From an uncultured Formosa sp. (GTDB lineage: Bacteria; Bacteroidota; Bacteroidia; Flavobacteriales; Flavobacteriaceae): a DNA stretch of 37,314 bases. The position numbers were made by a program, and so were the translations under genes. The notes beneath the pieces were generated by a model. The model was not told the DNA's origin. It was given only the letters and a program-made list of their open reading frames with translations, and made no database searches. Shown here piece after piece: positions 16,499-25,680 of the stretch (its first letter is position 1; each line of letters begins with the position of its first letter). The DNA lies in contig NZ_CANMTH010000011.1 of NCBI RefSeq assembly GCF_947500765.1, forward strand, positions 78,968 through 116,281, in the 5' to 3' direction.

Positions 16499-18324
16499 TG
16501 GAATATTTAAAAAAACTATCACGCTTTATAATTCCGTATAAGAAATACGGTTACTTTAATATTTTCTTCAACATATTATATGCATTTTTTAGCACCTTAG
16601 CCATGGTCTCTTTAATGCCTATGATTAATGTTTTATTTGGAGAAACGGAACGGGTAACCGTAAAACCAGTTTATCAAGGTATTACGCATTTAAAAGCGTA
16701 TGGTGAAGATTTTTTAAACTATTTTGTCACTACAACTAATGCAAACGAAGGGCCGCAACGCACTCTTTTTTACATGATTGTATTAATAATTAGTTTATTC
16801 TTACTTAAAAATATATTCAATTATTTAGCTTTATTTTCAATTACATTTTTAAGAAATGGTGTTTTAAAAGATTTAAGAAACGCCATTTACGACAAGGTTA
16901 TTACCTTACCCATTTCTTATTATTCTGAAAAGAAAAAAGGAGATATAATTGCTCGTATTTCGGGAGATGTGAACGAAGTTAAAAATTCTTTACTTGCTAT
17001 TTTAGAGCTTATTGTAAAAGAACCTTTAACCATAGTTTTTGCTATAATAACTATGTTTACCATTTCGTCTAAACTTACCATATTTGTGTTTTTATTTATA
17101 CCTGTAGCCGGATTCATTATATCTAGAATAGGAAAAAGTTTAAAACGTAAATCAAATAAAGTACAGACCGAGCAAGGCGTTTTTATTTCTACTTTAGAAG
17201 AGACTTTAGGTGGATTAAAAGTGATTAAAGGTTTTAATGCTGAAAAAAAGTTTAATGATAAGTTTCAAGATTCAACCAATCGTTTCTATCATTTTTCAAA
17301 CACCCTTTTAAACCGACAAAACTTAGCTTCTCCAACCAGTGAATTCTTAGGTATTGTTACTATTGCTGCCTTATTATGGTATGGAGGAAGTATGGTTTTA
17401 ATTGAAAAAACCTTATCTGGTGGTGCTTTTATAACCTATATGGCCCTAGCTTACCAGATATTAACACCTGCTAAAGACATTAGTAAAGCCAGTTATAAAG
17501 TTAAGGCAGGTAATGCTGCAGCAGATCGTGTTTTAGAAATTTTAAATACAGATTCTGTTTTAGAAGACAAACCTAACGCTAAGGTGAAATCGGACTTTAC
17601 AAGCGATATTACTTTAAATAATATCTCATTTAAATATGACGATGAGATGGTTTTAAAACACTTCACCTTAAAAGTACCGAAAGGAAAAAGTGTCGCGCTT
17701 GTGGGGCAATCTGGTAGCGGAAAAAGTACAATTGCGAATCTAGTTACCCGTTTTTACGATGTTAATAATGGAACCATTACTATTGATGGTGAAGATATTA
17801 AAGATTTAACTAAACAGTCGCTTCGTAGTTTAATGGGCTTAGTTACTCAAGATTCCATCTTGTTTAACGATACTATTAAACAGAATATTCTTTTAGGAAA
17901 AGAAAACGCTACAGACCAAGAAATCATTGAAGCTCTAAAAATTGCTAATGCTTGGGAATTTGTAAAAGATTTACCACTTGGAATTGAAACTAATATTGGA
18001 GATTCAGGTAATAAATTATCTGGCGGACAAAAGCAACGTTTAAGTATTGCCCGTGCCGTTTTAAAGAATCCTCCGATTATGATTTTAGATGAAGCAACTT
18101 CTGCCCTAGATACAGAGAGCGAACGCTTAGTACAAGATGCTTTAGAGAATATGATGAAAAACAGAACCTCTATTGTTATCGCTCACCGTTTATCAACCAT
18201 CCAAAGTGCAGACCTTATTGTGGTTATGCAAAAAGGAGAAATTGTAGAACAAGGCACACACGACGAGTTAATAAAAAAAGATAATGTTTACAATAAATTG
18301 GTACACATGCAAAGTTTTGAATAA
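16498..18324 (+). CDS. ABC exporter, fused permease and ATPase (MsbA-like)
   Basis: A 608-residue half-transporter expected to work as a homodimer. The membrane domain (about residues 15-330) has six hydrophobic segments. The ATPase has Walker A GQSGSGKST (403-411), signature LSGGQKQR (near 510), Walker B IMILDEAT and the switch His in IAHRLST. The overall form is that of MsbA and related lipid or multidrug exporters. A long extracytoplasmic loop between the first two helices (residues about 48-90) is typical of Bacteroidota members. The start codon overlaps the mutase stop by one base. A terminator follows, which makes this the last gene of the run. Substrate unknown; a lipid or glycolipid is a reasonable guess. 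Confidence 0.92.
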   Translation: MEYLKKLSRFIIPYKKYGYFNIFFNILYAFFSTLAMVSLMPMINVLFGETERVTVKPVYQGITHLKAYGEDFLNYFVTTTNANEGPQRTLFYMIVLIISLFLLKNIFNYLALFSITFLRNGVLKDLRNAIYDKVITLPISYYSEKKKGDIIARISGDVNEVKNSLLAILELIVKEPLTIVFAIITMFTISSKLTIFVFLFIPVAGFIISRIGKSLKRKSNKVQTEQGVFISTLEETLGGLKVIKGFNAEKKFNDKFQDSTNRFYHFSNTLLNRQNLASPTSEFLGIVTIAALLWYGGSMVLIEKTLSGGAFITYMALAYQILTPAKDISKASYKVKAGNAAADRVLEILNTDSVLEDKPNAKVKSDFTSDITLNNISFKYDDEMVLKHFTLKVPKGKSVALVGQSGSGKSTIANLVTRFYDVNNGTITIDGEDIKDLTKQSLRSLMGLVTQDSILFNDTIKQNILLGKENATDQEIIEALKIANAWEFVKDLPLGIETNIGDSGNKLSGGQKQRLSIARAVLKNPPIMILDEATSALDTESERLVQDALENMMKNRTSIVIAHRLSTIQSADLIVVMQKGEIVEQGTHDELIKKDNVYNKLVHMQSFE

Positions 18325-18347
18325 CGCATAGGCTAAACAATTAAAGT

Positions 18348-18387
18348 AAAAGGATAAACATAACACAACTTGTTTATCCTTTTTTTA
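18348..18387 (+). terminator. Intrinsic terminator after the ABC exporter
   Basis: The stem AAGGATAAACA / TGTTTATCCTT has a loop of about 10 nt and is followed by seven or more T. It isolates the downstream ECF sigma operon. Confidence 0.85.
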
Positions 18388-18474
18388 TGACCCTTTTTAT
18401 AACTTTATTCAGAAATTTATCTTTTTCAAATTAAACTTTTAATACCTTATAGAGTCTAATGTTAAAACGCACGA

Positions 18475-19017
18475 ATGATTAACGAGTCTCAACTTTTAGA
18501 GCGACTAAAATCTGATGCTAGCAGAGATTCTGCTTTTAAAGACCTTATTCGCCTTTATAAAGAGCGTCTGTATTGGCACATCCGTAATATTGTAAAATCT
18601 CACGACGACACAGACGATGTGTTACAAAATACGTTTATAAAAATATTTAGAAACATAAATTCATTCAACGGAGATAGTAAATTATACTCTTGGATATATA
18701 GAATTGCGACAAATGAATCTATTTCTTTTATTAATAAAAGAGCAAAACTTTTACAAATCACAAACGAAGAGGCACAACAACTAGCACTAAACCACTTACA
18801 ATCTGATGTTTATTTTGAAGGAGACGAAATTCAATATAAATTACAACAAGCAATTGCTAAATTACCTCAGAAGCAACAATTAGTATTTAATATGAGGTAT
18901 TTTGAAAATATAAAATATAAAGATATGTCTGAAATTTTAGACACCAGCGAAGGCGCTTTAAAAGCCTCTTACCATTTGGCTACAAAAAAAATTGAAGACT
19001 ATTTAACTCACGATTAA
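18475..19017 (+). CDS. ECF-type RNA polymerase sigma factor
   Basis: A 180-residue sigma-70 family protein with only regions 2 and 4. Region 2 includes LYWHIRNIVKSHDDTDDVLQ and NTFIKIFRNINSFNGDSKLYSW, the -10 recognition part. Region 4 (LPQKQQLVFNMRYFENIKYKDMSEILD) is the -35 helix-turn-helix. It is the first gene of a three-gene operon with an anti-sigma-like membrane protein and a small periplasmic protein, implying regulation by an envelope signal. The upstream 90 bp show no exact housekeeping -7 box, which would fit autoregulation but does not prove it. Confidence 0.93.
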   Translation: MINESQLLERLKSDASRDSAFKDLIRLYKERLYWHIRNIVKSHDDTDDVLQNTFIKIFRNINSFNGDSKLYSWIYRIATNESISFINKRAKLLQITNEEAQQLALNHLQSDVYFEGDEIQYKLQQAIAKLPQKQQLVFNMRYFENIKYKDMSEILDTSEGALKASYHLATKKIEDYLTHD

Positions 19018-19050
19018 ACCATTGCATAAAAACACAGTCTAAACATTAAG

Positions 19051-19548
19051 ATGAAACTGAAAGACTTACATAACGACAAGAATACTGGTTTTAAAATACC
19101 TAAAGATTACTTTGCTAATCTTGAAGACTCTATTTTAAACGAGGCTAGACTGCAAGAGAAAGTCCAAAGCCACGGTTTTAAAATTCCTGATAATTATTTT
19201 GATACTTTAGAGGATCAAATTTATAATAAAACAGTAAATAAAAAGACCACAAAAGTAAGAACCTTAAACATAAAACCTTGGTTTTACGCCGCTAGCATAG
19301 CTGCAAGTTTAGTACTTATATTTACCCTTACTTTTTCAAAAAATCAAACGTATACCATTAGTTCTATAAATAATGAAACATTAGAATCTTTTATTTTAAG
19401 AGAAGAATTAGATGCTTCAGAAATGTCTACATTAATAACCGATTCAGATGTTTTTGAAAGTGACATTTTAAATAGTACAATAAGCGATGCTAATATAGAT
19501 CACTATATAGAAAGTGAAACCAATCTAGAAGACCTTCTAGATTATTAA
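19051..19548 (+). CDS. Putative anti-sigma-type single-pass membrane protein with duplicated motif
   Basis: A 165-residue protein placed 33 bp after the ECF sigma gene. The cytoplasmic N-terminus carries two copies of one motif: GFKIPKDYFANLEDSI (13-28) and GFKIPDNYFDTLEDQI (42-57). One transmembrane helix lies at about residues 78-95, followed by an acidic, probably periplasmic C-terminus of about 70 residues. No zinc-binding HxxxCxxC of classical ZAS anti-sigma factors is present. Position and topology suggest that it holds the sigma factor at the membrane through the repeated motif; this is inference. Similar Bacteroidota genes follow ECF sigma factors, as I recall. Confidence 0.8.
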   Translation: MKLKDLHNDKNTGFKIPKDYFANLEDSILNEARLQEKVQSHGFKIPDNYFDTLEDQIYNKTVNKKTTKVRTLNIKPWFYAASIAASLVLIFTLTFSKNQTYTISSINNETLESFILREELDASEMSTLITDSDVFESDILNSTISDANIDHYIESETNLEDLLDY

Positions 19549-19558
19549 AAATTAATTT

Positions 19559-19996
19559 ATGAAAAAAGGATATCTCATTTTACTAATAGCCCTATGTAGT
19601 GTAAACATATTTGCACAGACTAAGGATGAAAAAATTAAGACTTTAAAAATAGCTTTTATTACAGAAAAATTAAATTTATCTAAAACTGAAGCTCAAAAAT
19701 TTTGGCCCATATACAACGCATACGAAAAGCAAAATAATGACTTACGTAACGAAATGAAAATGCAACGTAAAGAAGATATAAAATTAGAAGACTTATCTGA
19801 AACCGAAGCCAACGACTTATTAAATGACATGTTAAAATCTAACGACAAAAGATGTCATTTATACAATCAATATGTAAACGATTTAAAGCCTATTATTACT
19901 GCTAAAAAAATAATCATTCTTAGAAAAGCAGAAGACGATTTTAGACGAAAATTATTCGAAGAATACAAAAAAAGACATCGCGAAGAAAAAAAATAA
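19559..19996 (+). CDS. Small periplasmic sensor-like protein of the ECF operon (Spy/CpxP-like fold)
   Basis: A 145-residue protein with a signal peptide ending at NIFA before QT (residue about 19). The mature part is helical and highly charged. LNLSKTEAQKFWPIYNAYEKQ resembles the LTxxQ-type motif of Spy/CpxP periplasmic proteins, and similar proteins in Bacteroidota are labelled sensor of ECF-type sigma factor. It starts 10 bp after the anti-sigma-like gene and ends just before a terminator, so the three genes form one operon. A role in sensing misfolded or stressed envelope components is plausible but not shown. Confidence 0.85.
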   Translation: MKKGYLILLIALCSVNIFAQTKDEKIKTLKIAFITEKLNLSKTEAQKFWPIYNAYEKQNNDLRNEMKMQRKEDIKLEDLSETEANDLLNDMLKSNDKRCHLYNQYVNDLKPIITAKKIIILRKAEDDFRRKLFEEYKKRHREEKK

Positions 19997-20001
19997 TATT
20001 T

Positions 20002-20029
20002 AAAAAAGAGCCATTTGGCTCTTTTTTTT
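20002..20029 (+). terminator. Intrinsic terminator of the ECF sigma operon
   Basis: The stem AAAAAAGAGCCA / TGGCTCTTTTTT has a very short loop and is followed by further T. The next 225 bp (20030-20254) are AT-rich with no gene seen. No exact TAnnTTTG box was found there; TACATTTA is the nearest match. Confidence 0.88.
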
Positions 20030-20254
20030 GGTTAAAACCATAATTTATTAAAAAGGCATACAAACATTACACACTAATAATCAACCCATTAATCAAACCA
20101 TTTAAAACAAGTTAACGCTATACATTCTTTTAGCACAAACACTGCATTTCTAATTATATTTTTATTTTTTCAGAAACAATATTTCGCTACATTTACAATC
20201 AATAATTACTACTATATAAACCAATCGTTTTTTTACGTATAATTTTATTTGTTT

Positions 20255-21022
20255 ATGATTGCTGCTAATATTCGACATTTAAGGACGCTTAAAAAACTCT
20301 CCCAAGAAGCCCTTGCTAAATCTCTTGGCATTACAAGATCTAGAATAGGATCTTATGAGGAAGGGCGTTCAGAACCTTCAATAGACATGCTTATTGTGTT
20401 TTCTGATTTTTTCAAACTTCCCGTAGACCTACTATTGCGTACAGATTTAACAAAAACTAACGACGGCTCATTTTTAAAAATAGGAGAAAACAGAATCCTT
20501 TTCCCTATGGTTATAGATTTAGAAGACGACGATTTAATAGAAGTTGTTCCTGTAAAAGCATCTGCGGGTTACTTAAATGGTTACGACGACCCCGAATATA
20601 TAGATCAATTACAAAAAATAAAACTTCCTTTTTTACCTACTGGAAAACATAGAGCATTTCCTATAAAAGGAGATTCTATGTTACCATTAAAAGATGGTTC
20701 TTTTGTTGTAGGCCGCTTTATTGAAAATGTTAGAGATATACAAAACGGCCGCACCTATGTGGTTTTAACAAACTCTCAAGGGATGGTTTACAAACGTGTT
20801 TATAATCAAATAAAAGATAATAATAGCTTACTTTTAGTCTCAGATAATAAAACTTACAATCCCTATTTAGTGCCCGCCCAAGACGTTTTAGAATTATGGG
20901 AATTTACGTGTTGTATAAATACGCAAGAATATGACGAACATGAACTACAAATAAGTAGTATAATACGAATGTTTAACGAGCTTGGAGTAGAGTTAAAAGC
21001 TTTAGAAAAAATGATACAATAA
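20255..21022 (+). CDS. XRE-family regulator with S24 (LexA/CI/UmuD-type) self-cleavage domain
   Basis: A 255-residue repressor-like protein. The N-terminal helix-turn-helix (residues 3-60, KLSQEALAKSLGITRSRIGSYEEG) is XRE-type. The C-terminal S24 domain has the Ser-Lys dyad: Ser141 in IKGDSMLPLKDG and Lys180 in MVYKRVY. A candidate cleavage site is Ala104-Gly105 in KASAGYLNGY. These spacings are close to LexA (Ala84-Gly85, Ser119, Lys156), so autocleavage in response to DNA damage is plausible. The start is taken at ATG 20255; an in-frame TTG two codons upstream is less likely. The stop overlaps the start of the nuclease gene (TAATG), so the two are translationally coupled. Confidence 0.9.
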   Translation: MIAANIRHLRTLKKLSQEALAKSLGITRSRIGSYEEGRSEPSIDMLIVFSDFFKLPVDLLLRTDLTKTNDGSFLKIGENRILFPMVIDLEDDDLIEVVPVKASAGYLNGYDDPEYIDQLQKIKLPFLPTGKHRAFPIKGDSMLPLKDGSFVVGRFIENVRDIQNGRTYVVLTNSQGMVYKRVYNQIKDNNSLLLVSDNKTYNPYLVPAQDVLELWEFTCCINTQEYDEHELQISSIIRMFNELGVELKALEKMIQ

Positions 21023-22374
21023 TGTATACAATTATAGATATTGAAACCAATGGTAGCGGAAATAAGATTACCGAAATTGCCATTTTAAAACACGATGGCA
21101 CGCAAATTATTGAGGAATTCACGTCTTTAGTCAATCCAGAGGCTCAAATCCCTCCTTATATTACTACACTAACCGGAATAGACAATAGAATGGTTGCCGA
21201 TGCACCAACGTTTTCAGAAATAGCACAACATATACTTGATATTACTGAAGATTCTATTTTTGTAGCCCATAATGTAAATTTTGATTATAACATTATTAGA
21301 AATTCTTTTAAAGCACTTGATATTGATTTTAAACGAAAAAAATTATGTACGATTAGATTGTCTAGAAAATTAATTCCTGGACATCAATCTTACAGTTTAG
21401 GTAAATTATGTACAGCCTTAAATATTGACGTTTACGACAGACACCGTGCTAAAGGTGATGCAGAAGCTACCGTTATTTTATTTGAAATGTTATTAGCTAA
21501 AGAACAGGCTAAAACAGTTTTTAAAGACTTCTTAAAACCATCTTCTAAGGAAGCTACTTTACCACCAAATTTACCAAGTGCTGTTTTTAACGCTATTCCT
21601 AACGAGCCTGGAATTTATTTTTTTAAAAACAAAAAAGGAACTGTTATTTATGTTGGCAAAGCTAAAGACTTAAAAAAACGTGTTTTAAGTCATTTTTACA
21701 ATAAATCGGATAAAGAAATGAATCTTTGCAGAGAAACTGCAGACATTACTTTTGAATTATCGGGTAGCGAATTAATTGCTTCGCTTATGGAAGATGCAGC
21801 TATAAAAGCACATTATCCAGAATATAATCAGGTTTCAAAACGCAATCCAAAAGCCTTTGCTATATTTAGTTACGAAGATCGAGACGGTGTTAAACACCTA
21901 GCATACAACACTCTAAAATCTACTCCTAACCCACTTCAAATTTACTATTCAATAACAGATTGCAGACAGCAACTGGAACACTATTGTAAAGCTTTTAATT
22001 TATGCCCAAAATATTGTCATTTACAAGAAGGCGCTTCAGCATGTTCTCATTATTCTATTAATGATTGTAAAGGTATTTGTAAACAGGTAGAATCTGCTAA
22101 AATGTATAATTTAAGAGTGAACGAAGCTATTGAATCTATTAAAAATAGTAATCAAGAAATTGTATTAAAACAAACAGGCAGACATCAAGAAGAATCTGCC
22201 TTTATTTTAATTAAAGATGGGTTTTATAAAGGATATGGGTTTATAGACACTACAGAACAAATTATGCATACAGAAGACTTAGAGCGCTTTTTAATTCCGC
22301 AACAAGACACCATGCACACTCAAAAAATATTACAAAGTGTAATTTTAAAGACAAATGTTAGCATGGCTCTATAA
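21022..22374 (+). CDS. Fusion nuclease: DnaQ-type 3'-5' exonuclease plus GIY-YIG (UvrC/Cho-like) endonuclease
   Basis: A 450-residue protein with two nuclease modules. Residues 1-160 form a DEDDh exonuclease: Asp6 and Glu8 in IIDIETNG, Asp88 in HNVNFDYN, His141 and Asp146 in HRAKGDAEAT. Residues about 190-270 form a GIY-YIG domain: GIYFFKNKKGTVIYVGKAKDLKKR with Arg220, as in the incision domain of UvrC and Cho. A Cys-rich stretch (about 330-360, CPKYC, CSHY, CKGIC) follows, recalling the UvrC cysteine region. The UvrB-binding, RNase H-like and HhH parts of UvrC are missing. Proteins of this architecture are known in several phyla and are thought to act in DNA repair. It is coupled to an S24 regulator and ends immediately next to the convergent wzc stop. 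Confidence 0.92.
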   Translation: MYTIIDIETNGSGNKITEIAILKHDGTQIIEEFTSLVNPEAQIPPYITTLTGIDNRMVADAPTFSEIAQHILDITEDSIFVAHNVNFDYNIIRNSFKALDIDFKRKKLCTIRLSRKLIPGHQSYSLGKLCTALNIDVYDRHRAKGDAEATVILFEMLLAKEQAKTVFKDFLKPSSKEATLPPNLPSAVFNAIPNEPGIYFFKNKKGTVIYVGKAKDLKKRVLSHFYNKSDKEMNLCRETADITFELSGSELIASLMEDAAIKAHYPEYNQVSKRNPKAFAIFSYEDRDGVKHLAYNTLKSTPNPLQIYYSITDCRQQLEHYCKAFNLCPKYCHLQEGASACSHYSINDCKGICKQVESAKMYNLRVNEAIESIKNSNQEIVLKQTGRHQEESAFILIKDGFYKGYGFIDTTEQIMHTEDLERFLIPQQDTMHTQKILQSVILKTNVSMAL

Positions 22375-24858
22375 CTATATTTTTTTGATAAGTTGTTTTA
22401 ACTTACCTGCAATGCCACTCTTTTTATCTTTTTCGTGATATGCATTTCCGTAAACACCATAGCCGTAGCCATAACCGTAACCATAGCCATAACCGTAATT
22501 ATGATTACTTTTATGTTTATAAAAGTTCAATACAAAACTTATGTTTTTAACTTCACCCATACGGTATTTGGCATTGATTAAAGATAACATCCCTTTCTTG
22601 GTATAATCTAATCTTACCATAAATATTGTAGCATCTGCAAACTGAGTTAACTGCAAAGCATCTGTTACCAATCCTAATGGTGGTGTATCTAGAATAATCA
22701 TATCATATTCTGTACGAAGTTGAGCAATTAAATCGGTCATCATATCACTCATTAGTAATTCTGATGGATTTGGAGGTACCGGCCCCGAAGGAATAACATC
22801 TAAATTACCAACATTGGTATGACTTGTAACTTCTTTTAAAGAATGTTCTCCTATCAAGTAATTTACCATTCCACGTTCGTTAGTGATTTCAAAATCACCA
22901 AAAATTTTAGGTTTACGTAAATCTAATCCTAACAATATGGTTTTCTTACCAGATAGAGCATAAACGGTAGCCATGTTAATGGATGTAAACGTCTTACCTT
23001 CTCCACTCACCGAAGACGTTACCATAATGGTTTTTCCTAATTTTTGATCTGTATCTTGCTTTTTTAAGATAAACTGCATACTAGATCTAATTGATCTAAA
23101 AGATTCTGCTACAGCCGATTTCGGTTTTTCAAATACTACAAGATTATTATGATATTTATATTTTCCGATAAGTCCTAAAATAGGAATACGAGACAATCGT
23201 TCAACCTCATCAGAACCATGTATAGTACTATCTAATAAATAAATAATAAAAATTATTAACATTGGTAAAAAGAAGCCAACCATAAGCGCCATCATGTAAT
23301 TAAGCGATTTGTTTGGTCCAATTAATCCGCCACCAATATCTTTAGCATCATCTATAGAGGTAATGTCTGAAATGTTTGCAGCTTTAACAATAGCCGCTTC
23401 ACTACGTTTGGCCATGTATATATTATAAGCCTCTTGACTGATATCTAGCTTACGCTGAATTTTTAAATATTGTTGCTGATCTTCTGGTAAATTACTTAAT
23501 TTAGATTCTAGATTTGCTGCTTGACGCTGAATGCTGTTTAATTGTAATCGTATTGTTCTTTTTGTAGCATCTATAGTTTCTAATAATACACGCTTTTCAG
23601 CATCTATTCTACGATCAAGATCTTTAAATAAATTAGAACCTTCTTTCATTGTGTATTCTAAACTCTGACGTTCTATCGCCAAAGCCGTAATTTTCCCTAC
23701 ACTTTGTTGAATATTTGGTTCTTCAATACCTACAGAAGAAGGTGCTGCAATGTTGATGTAATTTGTTTTAGTACGCAAATAATCATCTAAAGCATTTAAG
23801 TAGCTAAGCTTAGTTTGCTCCATCTCTTTTGCCATCTCGTATTCACGCAAACGAGACGATACTTCAGTCATTTCAGCATCTACATCAAACACTTTGTTTT
23901 GCTTTCTAAAAGAATTCATCTCTTCAGAAACATCTTTTAAACTTGTATTAACACTAGCTAAACTACTGTCTATAAACCTAATCGTGTTTGTTGCATAAAG
24001 GTTTTTACGTTCTAATTCTGTGCGACTTAAAATAGCCGATGTTGCATTTAAATAATCTACAATTTTTGCTTTATTATGACCTGATAATGATAATTTTAAA
24101 ACGGAAGAAGACTCTTTTGAAAAGGGTTCTGTCTTAACCGCATTTTTATAATTATCGACAACCTGATCAAAATTCAAGAACTTTATAAAATATTCAGAGT
24201 TATTAGCAATAGTTTTCTCTGGTTTAGTAAATAGAGTAAAATGAGCAAATGGTAATACAACAGGTTTTCCTATTGTAAACGCTTCTTTAAAAGGCCCTAA
24301 TGGTAAGCTTACAGATGCTGTGTGTTTATCGCCGTAAAACTGCATTGTCGCATCAGCTGTTTCAAATTCGTTAAAAATTTCAAACTGTGTATCGTTTATA
24401 AAACGTATTCCAAGTGGTTGGTTTAGAAGCTGACCTTGTTTCTGATCTATCTCAACATAAAAAGGGGCATCTTTATAAATATCTTCCTTTCTATATTTTC
24501 CTTGTTTTAAATAATCAATATAAAACAAAAGAGAGTCTACAACTTTCTCATTATGAGTTCGAGTTTGTAAAGACGTAATAACTTTTCCTACTTTACCAGA
24601 AACACCTCCCCAGTTAAAAGAAATACTAGTATTGGCTGTAAAAAATGGATTTTGGTCATTTTCAATTGTAATTAGAGAATCTAACCTGTAAATGTTTTGT
24701 TTTCTTACATTTATAAGATAAGCAATAATTAAAGCGGCTCCTATGCATAGTAATACCAGCTTCCAAAGATTAAGAACTTTAAATAAATACCCTCTAAAAT
24801 CGAAGGTCATTCCTCCAGATTCCATTTGGTCCTGATCATCATATTCGTACTGTGTCAT
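22375..24858 (-). CDS. wzc: Polysaccharide co-polymerase / tyrosine autokinase (Wzc-like)
   Basis: An 827-residue inner-membrane protein controlling export and chain length of capsule or exopolysaccharide. The N-terminal Wzz domain starts after the first helix (about 36-52). A long periplasmic coiled-coil region (about 290-490) ends at the second helix (near 515-540). The cytoplasmic BY-kinase domain has Walker A SSVSGEGKTFTS, Walker A' KKTILLGLDLRKP and Walker B DMIILDTPPLG. Near the C-terminus is a Tyr-Gly tandem tract (seven YG units) that supplies the autophosphorylation cluster. The gene is 3 bp downstream of the wza-like gene, in one operon. Its stop directly abuts the stop of the convergent nuclease gene, with no terminator between. 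Confidence 0.95.
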   Translation of the reverse strand: MTQYEYDDQDQMESGGMTFDFRGYLFKVLNLWKLVLLCIGAALIIAYLINVRKQNIYRLDSLITIENDQNPFFTANTSISFNWGGVSGKVGKVITSLQTRTHNEKVVDSLLFYIDYLKQGKYRKEDIYKDAPFYVEIDQKQGQLLNQPLGIRFINDTQFEIFNEFETADATMQFYGDKHTASVSLPLGPFKEAFTIGKPVVLPFAHFTLFTKPEKTIANNSEYFIKFLNFDQVVDNYKNAVKTEPFSKESSSVLKLSLSGHNKAKIVDYLNATSAILSRTELERKNLYATNTIRFIDSSLASVNTSLKDVSEEMNSFRKQNKVFDVDAEMTEVSSRLREYEMAKEMEQTKLSYLNALDDYLRTKTNYINIAAPSSVGIEEPNIQQSVGKITALAIERQSLEYTMKEGSNLFKDLDRRIDAEKRVLLETIDATKRTIRLQLNSIQRQAANLESKLSNLPEDQQQYLKIQRKLDISQEAYNIYMAKRSEAAIVKAANISDITSIDDAKDIGGGLIGPNKSLNYMMALMVGFFLPMLIIFIIYLLDSTIHGSDEVERLSRIPILGLIGKYKYHNNLVVFEKPKSAVAESFRSIRSSMQFILKKQDTDQKLGKTIMVTSSVSGEGKTFTSINMATVYALSGKKTILLGLDLRKPKIFGDFEITNERGMVNYLIGEHSLKEVTSHTNVGNLDVIPSGPVPPNPSELLMSDMMTDLIAQLRTEYDMIILDTPPLGLVTDALQLTQFADATIFMVRLDYTKKGMLSLINAKYRMGEVKNISFVLNFYKHKSNHNYGYGYGYGYGYGYGVYGNAYHEKDKKSGIAGKLKQLIKKI
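22456..22497. repeat. Short tandem repeat encoding the (Tyr-Gly)n tail of Wzc
   Basis: On the plus strand the units ACCATA/GCCGTA/ACCGTA alternate for 42 bp; on the coding strand they are seven Tyr-Gly dipeptide codon pairs. Codons alternate between TAT/TAC and GGT/GGC, so it is not a perfect hexamer repeat, but it could still vary in length by slippage. Confidence 0.85.
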
Positions 24859-24861
24859 TCG

Positions 24862-25656
24862 TTATAAGCGATCTATTAATAATAAAGTTGTGGTTCCTAG
24901 TGTAATTATTGTTGCAATAGTAGTTAAGGTTTGCATCCCTGTTTCTCCAGTTCCCCAAGATTTCTGAGGAAGAGGTTTAACGTAAATAACATCATTAGGT
25001 TGTATGTAATAATACGGCGAACTCATAACATCTTCGCGTGTAATATCTAAATGATGAATTTTTTGCCCCTGCGGGTATTGTCTAATAATTAAAATATCTT
25101 TTCTATCTCCAGTAATTGGTATTTCTCCAGCATTAGCAATAGCTTCAAAAATATTTACCCGATCTTGAAATAACGTATTTGTTCCTGGAGATTCTACTTC
25201 CCCACTAACCGTATAACGTAAACCTGTGAGTTTAACGGTTACAAAAATATTTGCTGTTTCTTTAAACTGCTCTTCAAGTAATTTTTTTTCTAAAATCTTT
25301 TCTATTTCTTCGGTGGTATAGCCTAATACATTAATACGGCCTAAGGCGGGCACTCTTATTTCTCCATGTAAATCTACTGTAAAGCCATCAAAATAGGCAC
25401 GTTCCTCACTATTAGCATCTAACAAATCTTCTCCCATCGGGTTAAAAATTTGTACAGCATCTTGATCTAATGCTTTTACACGAATATTTAAAATATCGTA
25501 AACCTGAATACGGTAAGGTGCCTGAGCAGCAACGACTTTAGATATTGAATCGGCTGCTGTTTCTGAAGGTTGTAAATACACCATTTCTTTAAGCGGAACG
25601 CATCCCATAACTGAAAGACATAATACAACACAAGTGAATATAAAAAATTTGGTCAT
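24862..25656 (-). CDS. wza: Outer-membrane polysaccharide export lipoprotein (Wza-like)
   Basis: A 264-residue lipoprotein. The signal peptide MTKFFIFTCVVLCLSVMGC has lipobox SVMG-C, and mature Cys19 follows. The poly-export domain (YRIQVYDILNIRVKALD) and the SLBB region (LRYTVSGEVESPGTNTLFQD) are clear. A C-terminal hydrophobic helix (TTIATIITLGTTTLLLIDRL) replaces the amphipathic pore helix of E. coli Wza. The start is ATG 25654-25656; a TTG nine codons upstream lies inside the predicted -7 box and was rejected. It is upstream of wzc by 3 bp, and together they form the export pair. No polymerase, flippase or glycosyltransferase gene is adjacent. Confidence 0.93.
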   Translation of the reverse strand: MTKFFIFTCVVLCLSVMGCVPLKEMVYLQPSETAADSISKVVAAQAPYRIQVYDILNIRVKALDQDAVQIFNPMGEDLLDANSEERAYFDGFTVDLHGEIRVPALGRINVLGYTTEEIEKILEKKLLEEQFKETANIFVTVKLTGLRYTVSGEVESPGTNTLFQDRVNIFEAIANAGEIPITGDRKDILIIRQYPQGQKIHHLDITREDVMSSPYYYIQPNDVIYVKPLPQKSWGTGETGMQTLTTIATIITLGTTTLLLIDRL

Positions 25657-25680
25657 GAAAAAAGTGCAGATATTTAGCGA

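Noticed and set aside
22456..22497. Possible CRISPR or minisatellite array
   Set aside because: The repeat lies in frame inside wzc and encodes Tyr-Gly pairs; there are no spacers.
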